A DNA stretch of 64,000 nucleotides from Azadirachta indica (Eukaryota > Streptophyta > Magnoliopsida > Sapindales > Meliaceae). The stretch covers positions 4,301,769 through 4,365,768 of the forward strand of contig CM040440.1 in assembly GCA_022749755.1 (NCBI GenBank), read 5' to 3'. Positions 51,632 to 62,591 of this stretch are shown here, piece after piece. The notes below the pieces were generated by a model, which was given only the letters and a program-made list of their open reading frames with translations, made no database searches and had not been told where the DNA came from. The stretch's first letter is position 1. Each line of letters begins with the position of its first letter. The translations under genes and the position numbers were made by a program.

Positions 51632-51850
51632 CACGTGGCGGGGGCCACGCTTAAGTCACCCACGCTGGAAAGATTATATGCATCTTCTGGATGACAATGA
51701 CGTGGACAGTGTCAGTGAAGCCGGAAGTGGTATCTATCAAGTTAGCAGGCGGGTATGCCGTGTGCCACGTGGCGTGACATCACACACACGGTTAATGATG
51801 TAATGGTAGTTTGAACTGCGAAGCTAAGGTTGGCTTTTGGTTGACTGACG
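51632..51850. promoter_or_regulatory. ACGTG (G-box/ABRE-like) cluster with a 10-bp palindrome
   Basis: Within 220 bp lie ACACGTGGC (51631 on), GACGTGGAC (about 51700), the perfect palindrome GCCACGTGGC (51764-51773) followed by GTGACATCAC, and TGACGTGGGC (about 51847). GCCACGC and TGACG motifs also occur. The density of bZIP/bHLH-type cores is far above the AT-rich surroundings. It sits about 1.3-1.5 kb upstream of the glutaredoxin gene and could be its distal enhancer or the promoter of an unseen transcript. Confidence 0.5.
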
Positions 51851-52160
51851 TGGGCTTCCTATCTCGCACCGTCCGAGAGCGGCTCTTTTGTCGTGCCCAC
51901 CCCGTTGCTTCCTTCCTTCCTTCCTTCCTTCCTTTCTTCCTTGTGTGTGTTTGCACGATTTAACTGACCAGCCTAATTATACTACTTTAATTAAATAATC
52001 AATTCTACGTAATGGAAGAAAATATGGCTAGATAATTAGATCACTATTGAAGTTACTAGAAGCAAAAATATCTTTAATTAAGGTGGATTTCTTTTTCCTG
52101 TAAAATCATTAATGAATTTCGTGTTATTATTAGTTAAAGCTGAGTATATTTTGTCCATGT

Positions 52161-52222
52161 GAAGAAGAAGAAGAAGAAGAAGAAGAAGAAGAAGAAGAAG
52201 AAGAAGAAAGAAGAAGAAAGAA
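52161..52222. repeat. (GAA)n microsatellite
   Basis: About 16 GAA units to 52208, then interrupted AAG/AAAG units to about 52222. It explains the long poly-leucine frame on the opposite strand. Confidence 0.95.
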
Positions 52223-52931
52223 ACATATGAATGGACGCAATGGTAGTCCAGTCCAGATTGCCGTGGATTATAAATTACTGTTGACTTTATTATGGTGGTG
52301 GCATACAAATGCGATTGCATTCATAAGGCAAAGTCATATATAGCATATATGGGCAATATTCATTCATATTTTAATTAAGAAAAACGACCGTCTTTCACAT
52401 ACCGCGTAAGCTTACGCAATATATAATATGGAATAGTACTACTCATGCCTACGTAACTACTATCTCATTTTTATTTCATTTTAAAACAGTTGAATGAATC
52501 GCATCATACAATTACAAGACACGTAGATTTTCTGGACGGAGAAAATTTCAGCTATTTGGCCGTTTTGTATAAACAAAAGACGCATTAACATATTTTTATT
52601 TTATTAAAAAAATAATTTTTTTAAAAAAAAAAAACAACGTAAGTTACCATGTTCGCGTACGTGTACATGTCTTATGTCTAGATGTATACCTCCGTCACAT
52701 ATAATAAATCAATATAAACACGTAGCGTGAGAGAGAGAGTCAATCACCGACTGTGCAGAGCACAGACGGAGATAGAAATCATAGATGCAAGCAAAAGTTG
52801 GGCGGGACAATGCAAACAAATAATATATTATTGTGTTATTATTATTATATAATAATATTAAAAGAATATTGACACAAGTTAAACGTCACCCATAACCAAA
52901 CACAACGCGTAACCCAAATGCCTAACTGCCG

Positions 52932-52943
52932 TTGACGCATGAC
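52932..52943 (+). promoter_or_regulatory. W-box / as-1-like TGACG element upstream of the glutaredoxin
   Basis: TTGACGCATGAC holds TTGAC (W-box core), TGACG and a second TGAC. It lies about 170 bp upstream of the ATG, with a TATA-like TTTATATT at 52981-52988. Arabidopsis GRX480/GRXC9 is induced by salicylate through TGA factors at as-1-like elements, so the placement is plausible. Confidence 0.45.
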
Positions 52944-53047
52944 TCTTTCAAATTTCAAGTCATCACCTCCCTTCTCCCCATTTATATTCTCCTCTCCGTT
53001 ACCCAAAATTAACACAAGAACCCCCCCTCACCCTCTTAGCTTCTCTT

Positions 53048-53073
53048 GCGCTCGCTCGCTCGCTCGCTCGCTC
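53048..53073. repeat. (CGCT)n run in the glutaredoxin leader
   Basis: About six CGCT/CTCG units 40 bp upstream of the ATG, followed by CCCTCCCTC. It is a simple repeat in the presumed 5' UTR. Confidence 0.85.
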
Positions 53074-53113
53074 CCTCCCTCAGCACTCTCTCTGCAAATT
53101 TAACGAATTAACC

Positions 53114-53563
53114 ATGCAGCAGGCAATTCCTTACAAATCATGGGCGCAGGCCCCGCTTTACTCTAATAACCCTTTAACCCATTCTTCTCTTTCTCTCAAC
53201 AGCTCCATTTTAACCGCAAAACTTGTTAAGGAATCGACCAACCTCCGCAACATGGTGTCCGAGAATGCAGTCATCGTGTTTGCTAAACGCGGCTGCTGCA
53301 TGAGCCATGTCGTGAAGCGTTTGCTTTTAGGTCTTGGCGTAAACCCTGCTGTTTATGAAGTCGACGAAGAAGATGAAGCTGGTGTTTCAGATGAATTGGA
53401 AATGATTAATAAATTAGGTAACGGAATTGATCATCAAAAGGTGCAGTTTCCTGCTGTGTTTATTGGAGGAAAATTGTATGGCGGATTGGATAGAATCATG
53501 GCTGCTCACATCACTGGAGAATTGATTCCTGTGTTGAAGGAAGCCAAGGCCCTGTGGCTCTAA
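53114..53563 (+). CDS. GRXC9-like: CC-type glutaredoxin (ROXY18/GRXC9-like)
   Basis: Intronless 149-residue protein. The active-site motif is CCMS (residues 61-64, in AKRGCCMSHVVKRLLLGLGV), followed by NPAVYEVDEEDE, the glutathione-binding FPAVFIGG with its cis-proline (113-114) and YGGLDRIMAAHITGELIPVLKEAKALWL. The C-terminal ALWL (146-149) is the motif through which land-plant ROXYs recruit TOPLESS repressors while bound to TGA factors. Closest by memory is GRXC9/GRX480 (ROXY19), a salicylate-induced regulator that damps jasmonate and ethylene responses; that protein has CCMC, so ROXY18-like is also possible. The extended N-terminus (1-45) has no known domain. Upstream TGACG motifs suit TGA regulation. 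Confidence 0.92.
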   Translation: MQQAIPYKSWAQAPLYSNNPLTHSSLSLNSSILTAKLVKESTNLRNMVSENAVIVFAKRGCCMSHVVKRLLLGLGVNPAVYEVDEEDEAGVSDELEMINKLGNGIDHQKVQFPAVFIGGKLYGGLDRIMAAHITGELIPVLKEAKALWL

Positions 53564-55663
53564 CTGATCATTAACTTTTTATCATCAATTTTTCCCTTCA
53601 AATTATTTTTATATATAGCTTATATTCGATTGACTTCTGTAGACAAGTGATTAGTAATAGAGTTTATTCTTTCAATTTCAGAACTGGGAATTTCCTGCTC
53701 TTTTTATTTTGTGATATATATGTTGAGCAAATGGAATTAATAACAGAAGTGATGGCTTTCCTGCTCTTTTTATTTTGTGGATTGATACGTGGGGCACTGA
53801 AATAAGTTCATTTTACTTTATTGTAACTGTTGTCTATTTTGACCCGTTGGTAATAATGAAGATGCGTAGCTGGTTCTAATATATATTCAGTAATTTGCAT
53901 ACTTTTTAACCAAAAAGTGGAGAGTGGAGAAAAAGAGAGAATGCTGTGTTTGCATCACATGGAGGTCCGTTATCTTATTTTGTCTGTACCGTATGACAAA
54001 CCCACCTAACACAACTATATAATGTATGTTCTTGATATGTTAGCACCTCACATGCTGGCCATATTTCATTCTATATATTATTCAATGACACCTTTTCATG
54101 CTTATCCTCCGCTACATATAATATAATTAATTATAATATAAAATTTGTGGTCTAGAAATTCAGTAAACTCTGCCTTATCCGATTATATAAAGATTTGGAA
54201 AAAAGTGAAATATGTGTAACAACTAAACAATAAAAATCTAACATAAAATTTGAGAAATGAGAAGGTTTCTTTTCATGTTTTGATTCTTTAGCATTGTCAA
54301 ATTTGTGATAATTTTTCTGGCATAGTGATGCAGGACTTATACCAAGGCATTGAAGCCAACCAGAAACAGCATCACCTCCGTTTATATCACAGCTAACCGA
54401 AAAAATTGAACTGTATCTTTCAAAAGGAGCTTAACAACATGAGTACACATGGAGTGCGGCGTGCAGCCAGTTATGCATCTTCTTAACAAAGATTTGGGTT
54501 TGCAAATCTTAAAACGTGTGATCCTAAACTGTGATTTCGGGCTTGACTTGATGTCCTATAACTTTTGAAAGCCCATGGACAAATAGCTGAGGTCCAGTTT
54601 CAAGGAAGGAGGGCCTCAGATTTTGGGCTATCTGCTTTACTCTGAAGGCGAACCCTCGAAAAGATTTTACACCCCCAGTGCATCAAAATCTAAACCACCC
54701 GATATTTGAAGAGCCGAATGTATCCAAGTATATTTAAACTTATGAAGAGAACCGAGATTGGATCTATCCTTTACTATTTTATTTTGTTTTATTTTGATTC
54801 AAGCATTTATATATCTGGTTGACTTCATTGCCCTTCACGTTTACTTTCAACCAAGTTGTGTAATATTTTTTTTTACGTTTTTTCATATCATTATAATTCA
54901 TAGCTGTTGCTCTTAACCGCCCTAGCCCGCATGCAATATTTTAATTATACCTAACAACTCTTCTTTTGTATTTTGCATTTAAACTAACAGTGTATAATTA
55001 ATTCAATACGATTATTATTCACATTTAAAAGTTTGCCATATTAAAATACTGACCATATTAGTATAATTTGAACACGAATAGATACAAAAAAGTAAGATAT
55101 ACAGGCTGTATACAATATTATTCACGTATAATCAAATCGTTTGATGGGTGTGTTTACTTTTTCTGTCTTAGATGTCGCTTTAGCTTGAGTTTTATGTTCA
55201 TGTCATTTAATTAGTAATAAGTTCATTATTTCTCCCTTAACTTGAAGTAAATTTTATTTCATATTGAATTTAGTAAAAACTTATCGTTTTAATTGTCCGG
55301 ATTTGCTTGCAATGATATTCAATCCAAAACGATTTGATGTTTTATGATATTTTGAGTATGGAATATTTAATTAGTGGATTGGTTTTATCACGTTATGTTT
55401 GGACAATTGAATCGTATTCATATTTGAGAGAGGGGTATGAGACGTACATAATATGAAACTCGTTTTACAATAATCAAACAATATTGTAAACCAAAATAAA
55501 ATTACAAAAAGAAGAGGGAGAAATACAAAATAATAACAGGAGGAGTGGTAGATACATATGGAAATTACCCGAAACAGCCCGTTGTCCCTTTTAAAAAATA
55601 ACGAATAAAAATAGAAAAATAATAAAACAACGGCAACAGTACTGCACTATCTTCACTTCCTGG
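53564..55663. other. Intergenic between glutaredoxin and FLA gene
   Basis: AT-rich. Two copies of a short string (TTTCCTGCTCTTTTTATTTTGTG, about 53691 and 53758) form a small direct repeat in the glutaredoxin 3' region. No gene is supported; the last 200 bp or so is probably the FLA 3' UTR. Confidence 0.4.
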
Positions 55664-56401
55664 TCAAGAAAGAGCCCCCATGCAAAGCAACGCAAGCCCA
55701 GCAATCAACCCTAATCCCGCATTAATCTTCCCACTTGAGCTACTATCATCCGCAGGAGACGGTTCTTTGGCTGATGACAATGTTGTGTTTGAATCCTCTG
55801 ATGGTTTCTTCACCGTCGGTGCTGGAGCAGCTGACGGAGACTTATCTCCGAACAGTTCAGTAGGCAACAGAACCTTGTCTACTTGGTAGACAGCAAGTGG
55901 AAAATCTTGTCTTAAAGCATTGTTAATCTGAGTCTCCACGAGCCCAGATGAGACATTCACTTGGTTACCCTGGCCGGTAAAGTTAAGCCCCCAGACTCCG
56001 CCTTCTTGGCCGGTGGCCTGAGTCCTAACCGGATTGCTAACCAACAAAAGATCGTTCAACTTGTAAAATTTAGGCGAGATATGGTACAGAACAAGCTGCA
56101 CTTGTTGCTGGTTGTCAAGGCTGTTTAACTGGCCGCCTTTAAGATTGTTGAAGGCGTTGTCAGTAGGGGCAAAGACTGTCATGCCTTCAGTGGAGCTATT
56201 GATCTGGTTTTGGATTTGAGTTGCAACTTGGGTGGAACCCAAGAGCTTAATGAAAGTGGTGTATTGGCCATTCTTGTCGAGAATTCCGGTCAGGTTGACG
56301 GGGCCGGAGGGGGCAGGGGCCGGGGCGGATTGGGCTGAGGTCAGCGGCGAGAGGAGGAGGAAGATAAGTGGGGTTAGAATGAGGAGAATGTGAGCTGCCA
56401 T
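55664..56401 (-). CDS. FLA11-like: Fasciclin-like arabinogalactan protein, FLA11/FLA12 type
   Basis: Intronless. The ATG at 56401 is chosen over an in-frame one at 56545 because it places a classic signal peptide at the N-terminus ([20 protein letters not shown]), giving 245 residues. After cleavage comes an AGP patch ([10 protein letters not shown]), then one FAS1 domain (about 36-182) with H1 motif [10 protein letters not shown] (75-84), central VLYHISP (104-110) and H2-like [10 protein letters not shown] (171-180). A second AGP patch is [16 protein letters not shown]-anchor tail follows: small residues SSSSGK, then the hydrophobic end [20 protein letters not shown]. One FAS1 domain, two AGP patches and about 245 residues define the FLA11/12 group. 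These act at the plasma membrane and wall of fibres and xylem and affect cellulose and stem stiffness. The antisense frame at 55680-55889 is a shadow. Confidence 0.93.
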   Translation of the reverse strand: MAAHILLILTPLIFLLLSPLTSAQSAPAPAPSGPVNLTGILDKNGQYTTFIKLLGSTQVATQIQNQINSSTEGMTVFAPTDNAFNNLKGGQLNSLDNQQQVQLVLYHISPKFYKLNDLLLVSNPVRTQATGQEGGVWGLNFTGQGNQVNVSSGLVETQINNALRQDFPLAVYQVDKVLLPTELFGDKSPSAAPAPTVKKPSEDSNTTLSSAKEPSPADDSSSSGKINAGLGLIAGLALLCMGALS

Positions 56402-57410
56402 TGTTGGTTGTATGCGTGGAGATGTGCAGTGGGAGTGAAGAAGGGGATTTATGGGATAAGATGTGGGGGTTGGGACTGCGTTGGAATGAGCTGGCTGCTT
56501 AAAAAATTGAATAAAAAATTGAATCAAGACAAACTTCTTTGACAAACCGAAAATATATATAATTTTTTATCGAAGGAATAAATGCGAAAAAAAAATTGCT
56601 TTTAGATAATTAATGGATGCAGTCCACATGACAATTAATTGAAATTAACAAACTTTTGTATGGTTTGCTTTCTGCAAATTAATACTTGGTATTTAATGGT
56701 GCTGTATATTTAATTATTTTATATTCATTTGAAGGGTATGGTATGTTATGGTAGCCTTTTTCATCTGCCAATACATAATCAAAACATATTTAAATTAAGT
56801 GGACTAAATCAACGCTTCAACTAATCTGCTAGCTGCCCAATTTTTATTTCAAACGTATTATTTGATGATAAAATTATCCAAATTTTTTTTCTCGGTCGAA
56901 ATTAAAGGTAGAAACCTTGATGAATGTGTTTATAAAATAAAGTTAAAATATCAGTTACGAAAATATATAAACCAAAGTTGTATATACATATATATATATA
57001 TATAATTGTTTCAATAAACCGATGGTGGGGCAGGTTTGATCTAAAGCCAACCCAATTGATATTTCTGAATATTTAAAAGGAATTTGTAGTGACAAACAGA
57101 AGGAACACGTATACATTATATATGGCAGGCTGGCACATAGCAGGGTATGTGAGAATTGGATGCCTCCAACAACTACATCATGTAGAAGCAATGATTGATA
57201 ATGCACAACAAATATATATATATATATATATATGATAGGATCAGCAATTTTTTTTTAATAAAATGTTATATCAAATCGGTACCTTTAGATTAAATTAATA
57301 TGAAAGATCAGGATTGTATTTAATAAATATAAAAAATATTTACAAACTCAGTTTTTTTATATTTTTTTTCTTTTTTCTTCTTACTAATAACTTATTAATC
57401 TTTTTTGGAA

Positions 57411-57667
57411 GAATGTCCATTACCTTCCTATTTTTTCAGTTAATACCCCATTATCTCCCTATATTTTTTATAATATTCCATTATTCCTCTGAGTTTCGAT
57501 TTTGCCCTTTACTATTTTTAATATTTTTGATTTTACCATTTGTAAATCAATTAAATTAAAGGACAAAATTGATAAAAAAATAAAAATCAGGAAAGTGATG
57601 AAATATTAGAAAAAATATAGGAGGTAATGGGATATTAACAAAAAAAATAAGTGGTTAATAGGCATTC
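57411..57667. mobile_element. MITE-like hairpin element, about 257 bp, with about 75-bp inverted ends
   Basis: The left arm starts GAATGTCCATTACC and continues TTAATACCCCATTATCTCC and TATATTTTTTATAATATTCC. The right arm, reverse-complemented, starts GAATGCCTATTAACC and continues TTAATATCCCATTACCTCC and TATATTTTTTCTAATATTTC. The arms align for about 75 bp with scattered mismatches around a loop of about 100 bp. No clear target duplication, so the superfamily is unassigned. Confidence 0.65.
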
Positions 57668-57721
57668 CGCTATCTCTCTTCCACTTTATCTTTTCTTTGT
57701 TAGATCTTCTCTCTCCTTAAA

Positions 57722-58100
57722 TTTTTTTAATTTTAATTATCATTTATAAGTTAAAAACTCATGAATTTAATAATCTTTTCTTAAATATCTATACATTATG
57801 ATAATTTTTAAAGAATTCATGAGTTTTTTTAGATATTAAAATAATTCTTTATTTAAAATTTTAATTTTTTTTAATTTACAAGTAATAATTAAAATACTCA
57901 AATATTTTTTTAATTTTAATTATTATTTGTAAGTTAAAAACTCATGAATTAAATAATTTTTTTGAATATTTGTATATTATGATAGTTTTCAAAAAATTCT
58001 TGTTTTTTTTACATAGTAATTAATTAATTAATTAATTAATATAATTTTTATTTAAATTTTTAAAATTTTTAATTTATAAGTGATAATTAAAATAAAAATT
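57722..58100. repeat. Two diverged palindromic tandem units of about 185 bp
   Basis: Both units carry TTTTTTAATTTTAATTAT, then ATTTRTAAGTTAAAAACTCATGAATT, then a TATTATGATA block. Each ends with the reverse complement of its start (AATTTACAAGTAATAATTAAAA-like). In unit 1, ACTCATGAATTT and GAATTCATGAGT are inverted partners. They look like tandem copies of a foldback element. Confidence 0.6.
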
Positions 58101-58432
58101 AAAATATTTTTTTTAATTTTCAGTTTTTTAATTTATAAATAATAATTAAAAAAAAAAAAATAATAAAGAAAGAAGATATAATAAAGAATAAAAAATTAGG
58201 AAAGGGATTATATAAATTAGGAGATAAGAAAGAGGAAAAAAATTAAAAGTCAAAAAAAAAACTATAATTAATAAATAGAAAAATATTTATTATATTTTAT
58301 TTTATTCAATCCACACCACCCACATACTTTTTATTTAAAAGATAATAATTAATGTAATTTTTGTTATATTTACATATACATATACATATGTATATATGTT
58401 ATTAATTAATAATATTTTTGTACCCGGCCCAT

Positions 58433-58463
<31 letters not shown>

Positions 58464-59847
58464 ATCAACATTTTAACCGTCTGAGTTGAAGTTATTAAAA
58501 TTTAAATCCTTTATATGATTTTAATTATATACCATATATAGTTGGCTCATTGTTCGATCAATATATTAAATTCTGTTCTTTATCCGTTTGTGTACGGTAA
58601 TTAATAATCTGATAATTAATGTATGTTATGGATGGATAACCTATTTACTTTTGTTAATTACAATCATTTTAAATTGTCAATATATAATTTGAACAAGAAA
58701 CTTTTAAGTAACAAGAAAAAGAAATGAATAACTTCCAAGTATAAGATATGAAGATACATAAGAAAATTAATTAGACATTGGAATGTAGAATTAATTCCGA
58801 TTAAACAGTAATTAATATATTATTGAATGAAGTGTTCCCTACTGCACTCCTAGCTGATATATATTTTCTGGCAATATATACGTGAATCGTGATGAAGCAC
58901 CACCGACGGAGAAGCTTCATTTCGTGTTGTCACGATGAAGAAGACCAATTAACGTCCACACCCAGATAGATTGATCTGTTAGCCTGTCATATTCCATAAC
59001 ATACAAAAGATGGAAAAATAGCCAGTCCTAACGACCCTTTGTATTAAAATTAAAAACATACGTTATTATATAATTAACAATCAAAATTTGGTACCAACCT
59101 TGAGGAATTATTATATGTATTAGACTTGATTAATTAATCAGCTCGCAAAACACAAGAAATTATAGCATAGTATATATATACAGCAACTAATTAATAGCCT
59201 TGTTTTATAACGGGAAGTTACTTGATTGTGAGAGGTGAATTAATTGAGTTTTGATTAGATTTTAAGTTTACAGAACTTGAAAAAGTAAATTAGATTATTG
59301 AACTAACTTATATTATCCAAATATAAATGTGCATAACTATTACAATGTAAAATTTATTTTGTTTACTTGTGTGTTATTAAGTATTTTTGTAATTCATCAC
59401 ATTATGACGAGCCAGCATAATTTGATCAAACAGTGGCTAATGGTCATACTAGGTAACTAGTAACATTTATTGGTACAATTTTCTAATAACATGTAAATTC
59501 ATTGTAATATTTGTAGCGGACAACGTGTATATGTCATACATTAATGACAATGTACGTACAAATTCTGTGTATAAATATTGCATCTTTTGTGGGCTGAAGA
59601 ATATTATGCCTAATTAATTGACCACAATTTAACTCTCCATATCGCCAACTCTCTTTTCTGGCCCAACAAATAGACCAGTATCGGGTCATGAAAAGTGAGT
59701 AACCTTGCTACTAGCTATGCGATCCAATATGATCATATATATATATATATAGGTGATGGATCCATTTTGTTTCCCGGCCATTTTTGAATATTCAACATGT
59801 ACAAGTACAGAACATTTTCAGTACGTACTGTAGAATTTACAATGCGT

Positions 59848-62553
59848 TTAATATGTTGCTTGATTGTCGAAATCATCAAATAGATCAGTGGAGCCATCTT
59901 CTTCTTCTATTATTGAGGCGATGCCTTCATAGCCTTCGCTGCATTCCAATTTTTTCCAGCTGCTTCCAAACGAGACTTCACCGTCATATGTTTCTCTGGT
60001 GATGGCTTTGGGATTTGCTACCTCGGTAGTAATTTCTTGTGTCGAAATGCTTGGCGAAGTTGGGGGAAGATCAGTCTGATATTTATGCTGCTGCTGTTGC
60101 ATTGGCGCCTCTTCTGGAATTTCAGTTGTGGAAGTGGAAGGTGTTGCCTCATGTGGTGAATGGATATTGGTGTCACAAGTCCGAGAATTTGATGACTGTC
60201 TATTCCAGGAAACACTATGCTTTGCTCTATTGTGCCAGTTTTTGAGGCCTTTAGAAATGCGCTCGGTCAATAGTTTTCTTTTCATGCCCGAACCCATCTG
60301 TGACAAGCATTCAAAATTATCGTAAACACTGATATTTTTTGGGAAGGGATATATACATACACACACACACGCACATACCTGGTTAACAAGCGCATAAAGA
60401 GGTAGGGTCACATAACCGCATGTGAACTGCACCATGAATCCGATGCCAATGCTTATGGCAATATCTGCTGCTCCTCTGTTGAAGCATGATCTTAAGCCAT
60501 GCTCGTACTGTCGTCGTCAAATAGATCAGCTTCTACATATAAGTATATTTATGGAGGATGTAGAACGTACGTTTCTTTAGTTTACCAATTTAATATACCT
60601 ACCCATGTCCACGAGAAGAATGCTAGCTGAAAGGAGTTCTGCAATCAAATTTATCAGCTCTCTTGATGACCTTATCATGTTAACCCTCTCTCATGCAAAA
60701 GCATATATTTATATATATGTGTGTGTGTGTGTGTGTGTACTTAACCAGATCATTTCACTCTATGAATATGTAGCTGTACATAACCAAGGAATTTAATGCA
60801 CCAATAATTTTCATTGTATATATACACCTGAATTAAGATGAGCTGGATGAGATGGAGAAGCAATTTAGGTCGACCAAAACAGAAAAGATCATCACTGGGC
60901 TTCACTAAAAAGGGTCCTTGAATTACGGAGTTGTTCTTGCAACTCTCCACACACATTTTGGTTTTAATGATTTCCAGCTTTGCCCCCACAGCTAAAGCAA
61001 TCTTCGCAGATAATATGAAACAGATAATTAATCACAAAGATTACAGTAATCTAATAATATCATCATTTCAAGATATAAAACACGATATAGTAGTGGAGAT
61101 TGTTGACTTACTAGTAAAGAAATGAACGGCAGCCAGTAGTAGGAATAAAACGCTGCAGATGAATCGGAATACACAGTATAAAACAACAGAAAACACATGC
61201 TTGATCAGCTGCAGGGCGATTATCTTGAATGTTTTATTTGCTGAAAATGAACAGCTAGACCTGAAATTATTAAACATTTTGTCGATGATCTTACCATGTG
61301 CACTGAAAAATATGAAGAGTACCGAGAAGACCCAGATCCAAAACCTGCAAGGAGTGTCAAGGTTTTGTGAAAATTTCTTTTGGCAGAAGAAAGATTTAGT
61401 ACTTTCAGCCTTCTCGTTCTTTACAAGTAACTAGTTTTACCTTATTCCCATCACCTGTTCAAAGTCCTCATCAAAAGCTCTGGCAATGAATTTCTGGAAA
61501 TTGAAGTTGCTGCCATCAGCAATTTTGGCCTGTGGGACCAAACAAGATCAAAGGAATGAAATAATTATCAATGAAACAATAATTAAACCAATAAGATTAT
61601 TTTCCTGATTTCAACTTCTCGTACTGAGATCCCTTGTGCCCCAAGTTTAATCATTGCTCACCGCAATGAATCCATTGCGAAGAGTAAAGTAATCTGCTTT
61701 CGAAGATGAGCCGCGGAATTGACGAATGAAACAAATCTAAAACACGTATGTAAGAAAATAAAAAATGTTAATGACACGTACATAAGAAATCATGATATCG
61801 AGGTAACGGTTATGGCTTAAGAATAAGATACTAGCTACATCAGATGAAATAAGCAAGAAAATGTTTATTTTCAATGGAAAAATTAATTTGCCCCAAGTCA
61901 TTAGATGTATTTGCTTTTGAAGTTAATTTGTTCAATTTTTTAACCAAAATTCTGTATCAGCTGTACGTAAGACATGAATAAATGGCCAAATGAGACTCAC
62001 ATTATATAGTTACTGGTGAAGTTGCTAATATTAATCTCACTTACAGGCCAAAGCAAGAGAGGTTTATCACTCCAAAGTTTCAAATGCTGTCGCCCGAAAG
62101 ATGTTTGGCGGCTTAATTGGAACCTCCTTGGATCTGTAAATGTAAACCTTTCTTTCCTTAAAACAACTTAACATTTGCATATCACCTTGTACAGAACATA
62201 TATATTAATATGAAACTATGGTTTCATATCTAATTAAGGGGCCAGTTTAGGCTACCATTTGCAATTTGATATTGAAGAGTTCCAGTCTCTTTCTCCCATT
62301 TCTCAAAGCGCCTCATCTGTTCACAAAAGAAAAAAAACATAAAAAAATAAGTTGTCATACAAGAATCTAGAATGATTGCTTCGATTACTTACATCATTCA
62401 TATGTTTAAGACAATATTAAATTATGAATCAGTGAAATCAGTGTATTTATTTTCTCTTTGATTTTGATTAATTACTGTAGTACATAATACCATTTCCAAT
62501 TAAACTAAGCCTAATTCGTTTCCTTTTCCCACTTAATGGAACTCAGAATATAC

Positions 62554-62591
<38 letters not shown>

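Larger units (their letters stand above)
49737..53113. other. Intergenic: prohibitin 3' side to glutaredoxin promoter
   Basis: AT-rich with (AT)n at about 50538-50565, (CCCAA)n at about 51211-51235, a GC-richer cis-element island at 51632-51850, (TTCC)n at about 51908-51935 and a (GAA)n run at 52161-52222. No protein-coding gene is supported. Confidence 0.45.
56402..59847. other. Intergenic between FLA and MLO genes, rich in inverted repeats
   Basis: FLA promoter, then AT-rich DNA with (AT)n at about 56988-57004, 57211-57232 and 58434-58454. It holds a hairpin element (57411-57667), palindromic tandem units (57722-58100) and an (AATT)n run near 58018-58040. No gene supported. Confidence 0.45.

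Noticed and set aside
51609..51803. 64-residue plus-strand frame over the G-box island
   Set aside because: No conserved features; the higher GC content that keeps it open is better explained by the regulatory motif cluster.
52078..52320. 80-residue minus-strand frame with poly-leucine
   Set aside because: Translation of the (GAA)n microsatellite on the opposite strand.
56402..56545. N-terminal 48-codon extension of the FLA frame from an upstream in-frame ATG
   Set aside because: It would bury the signal peptide inside the protein; the ATG at 56401 gives the normal FLA11/12 length and an N-terminal signal.
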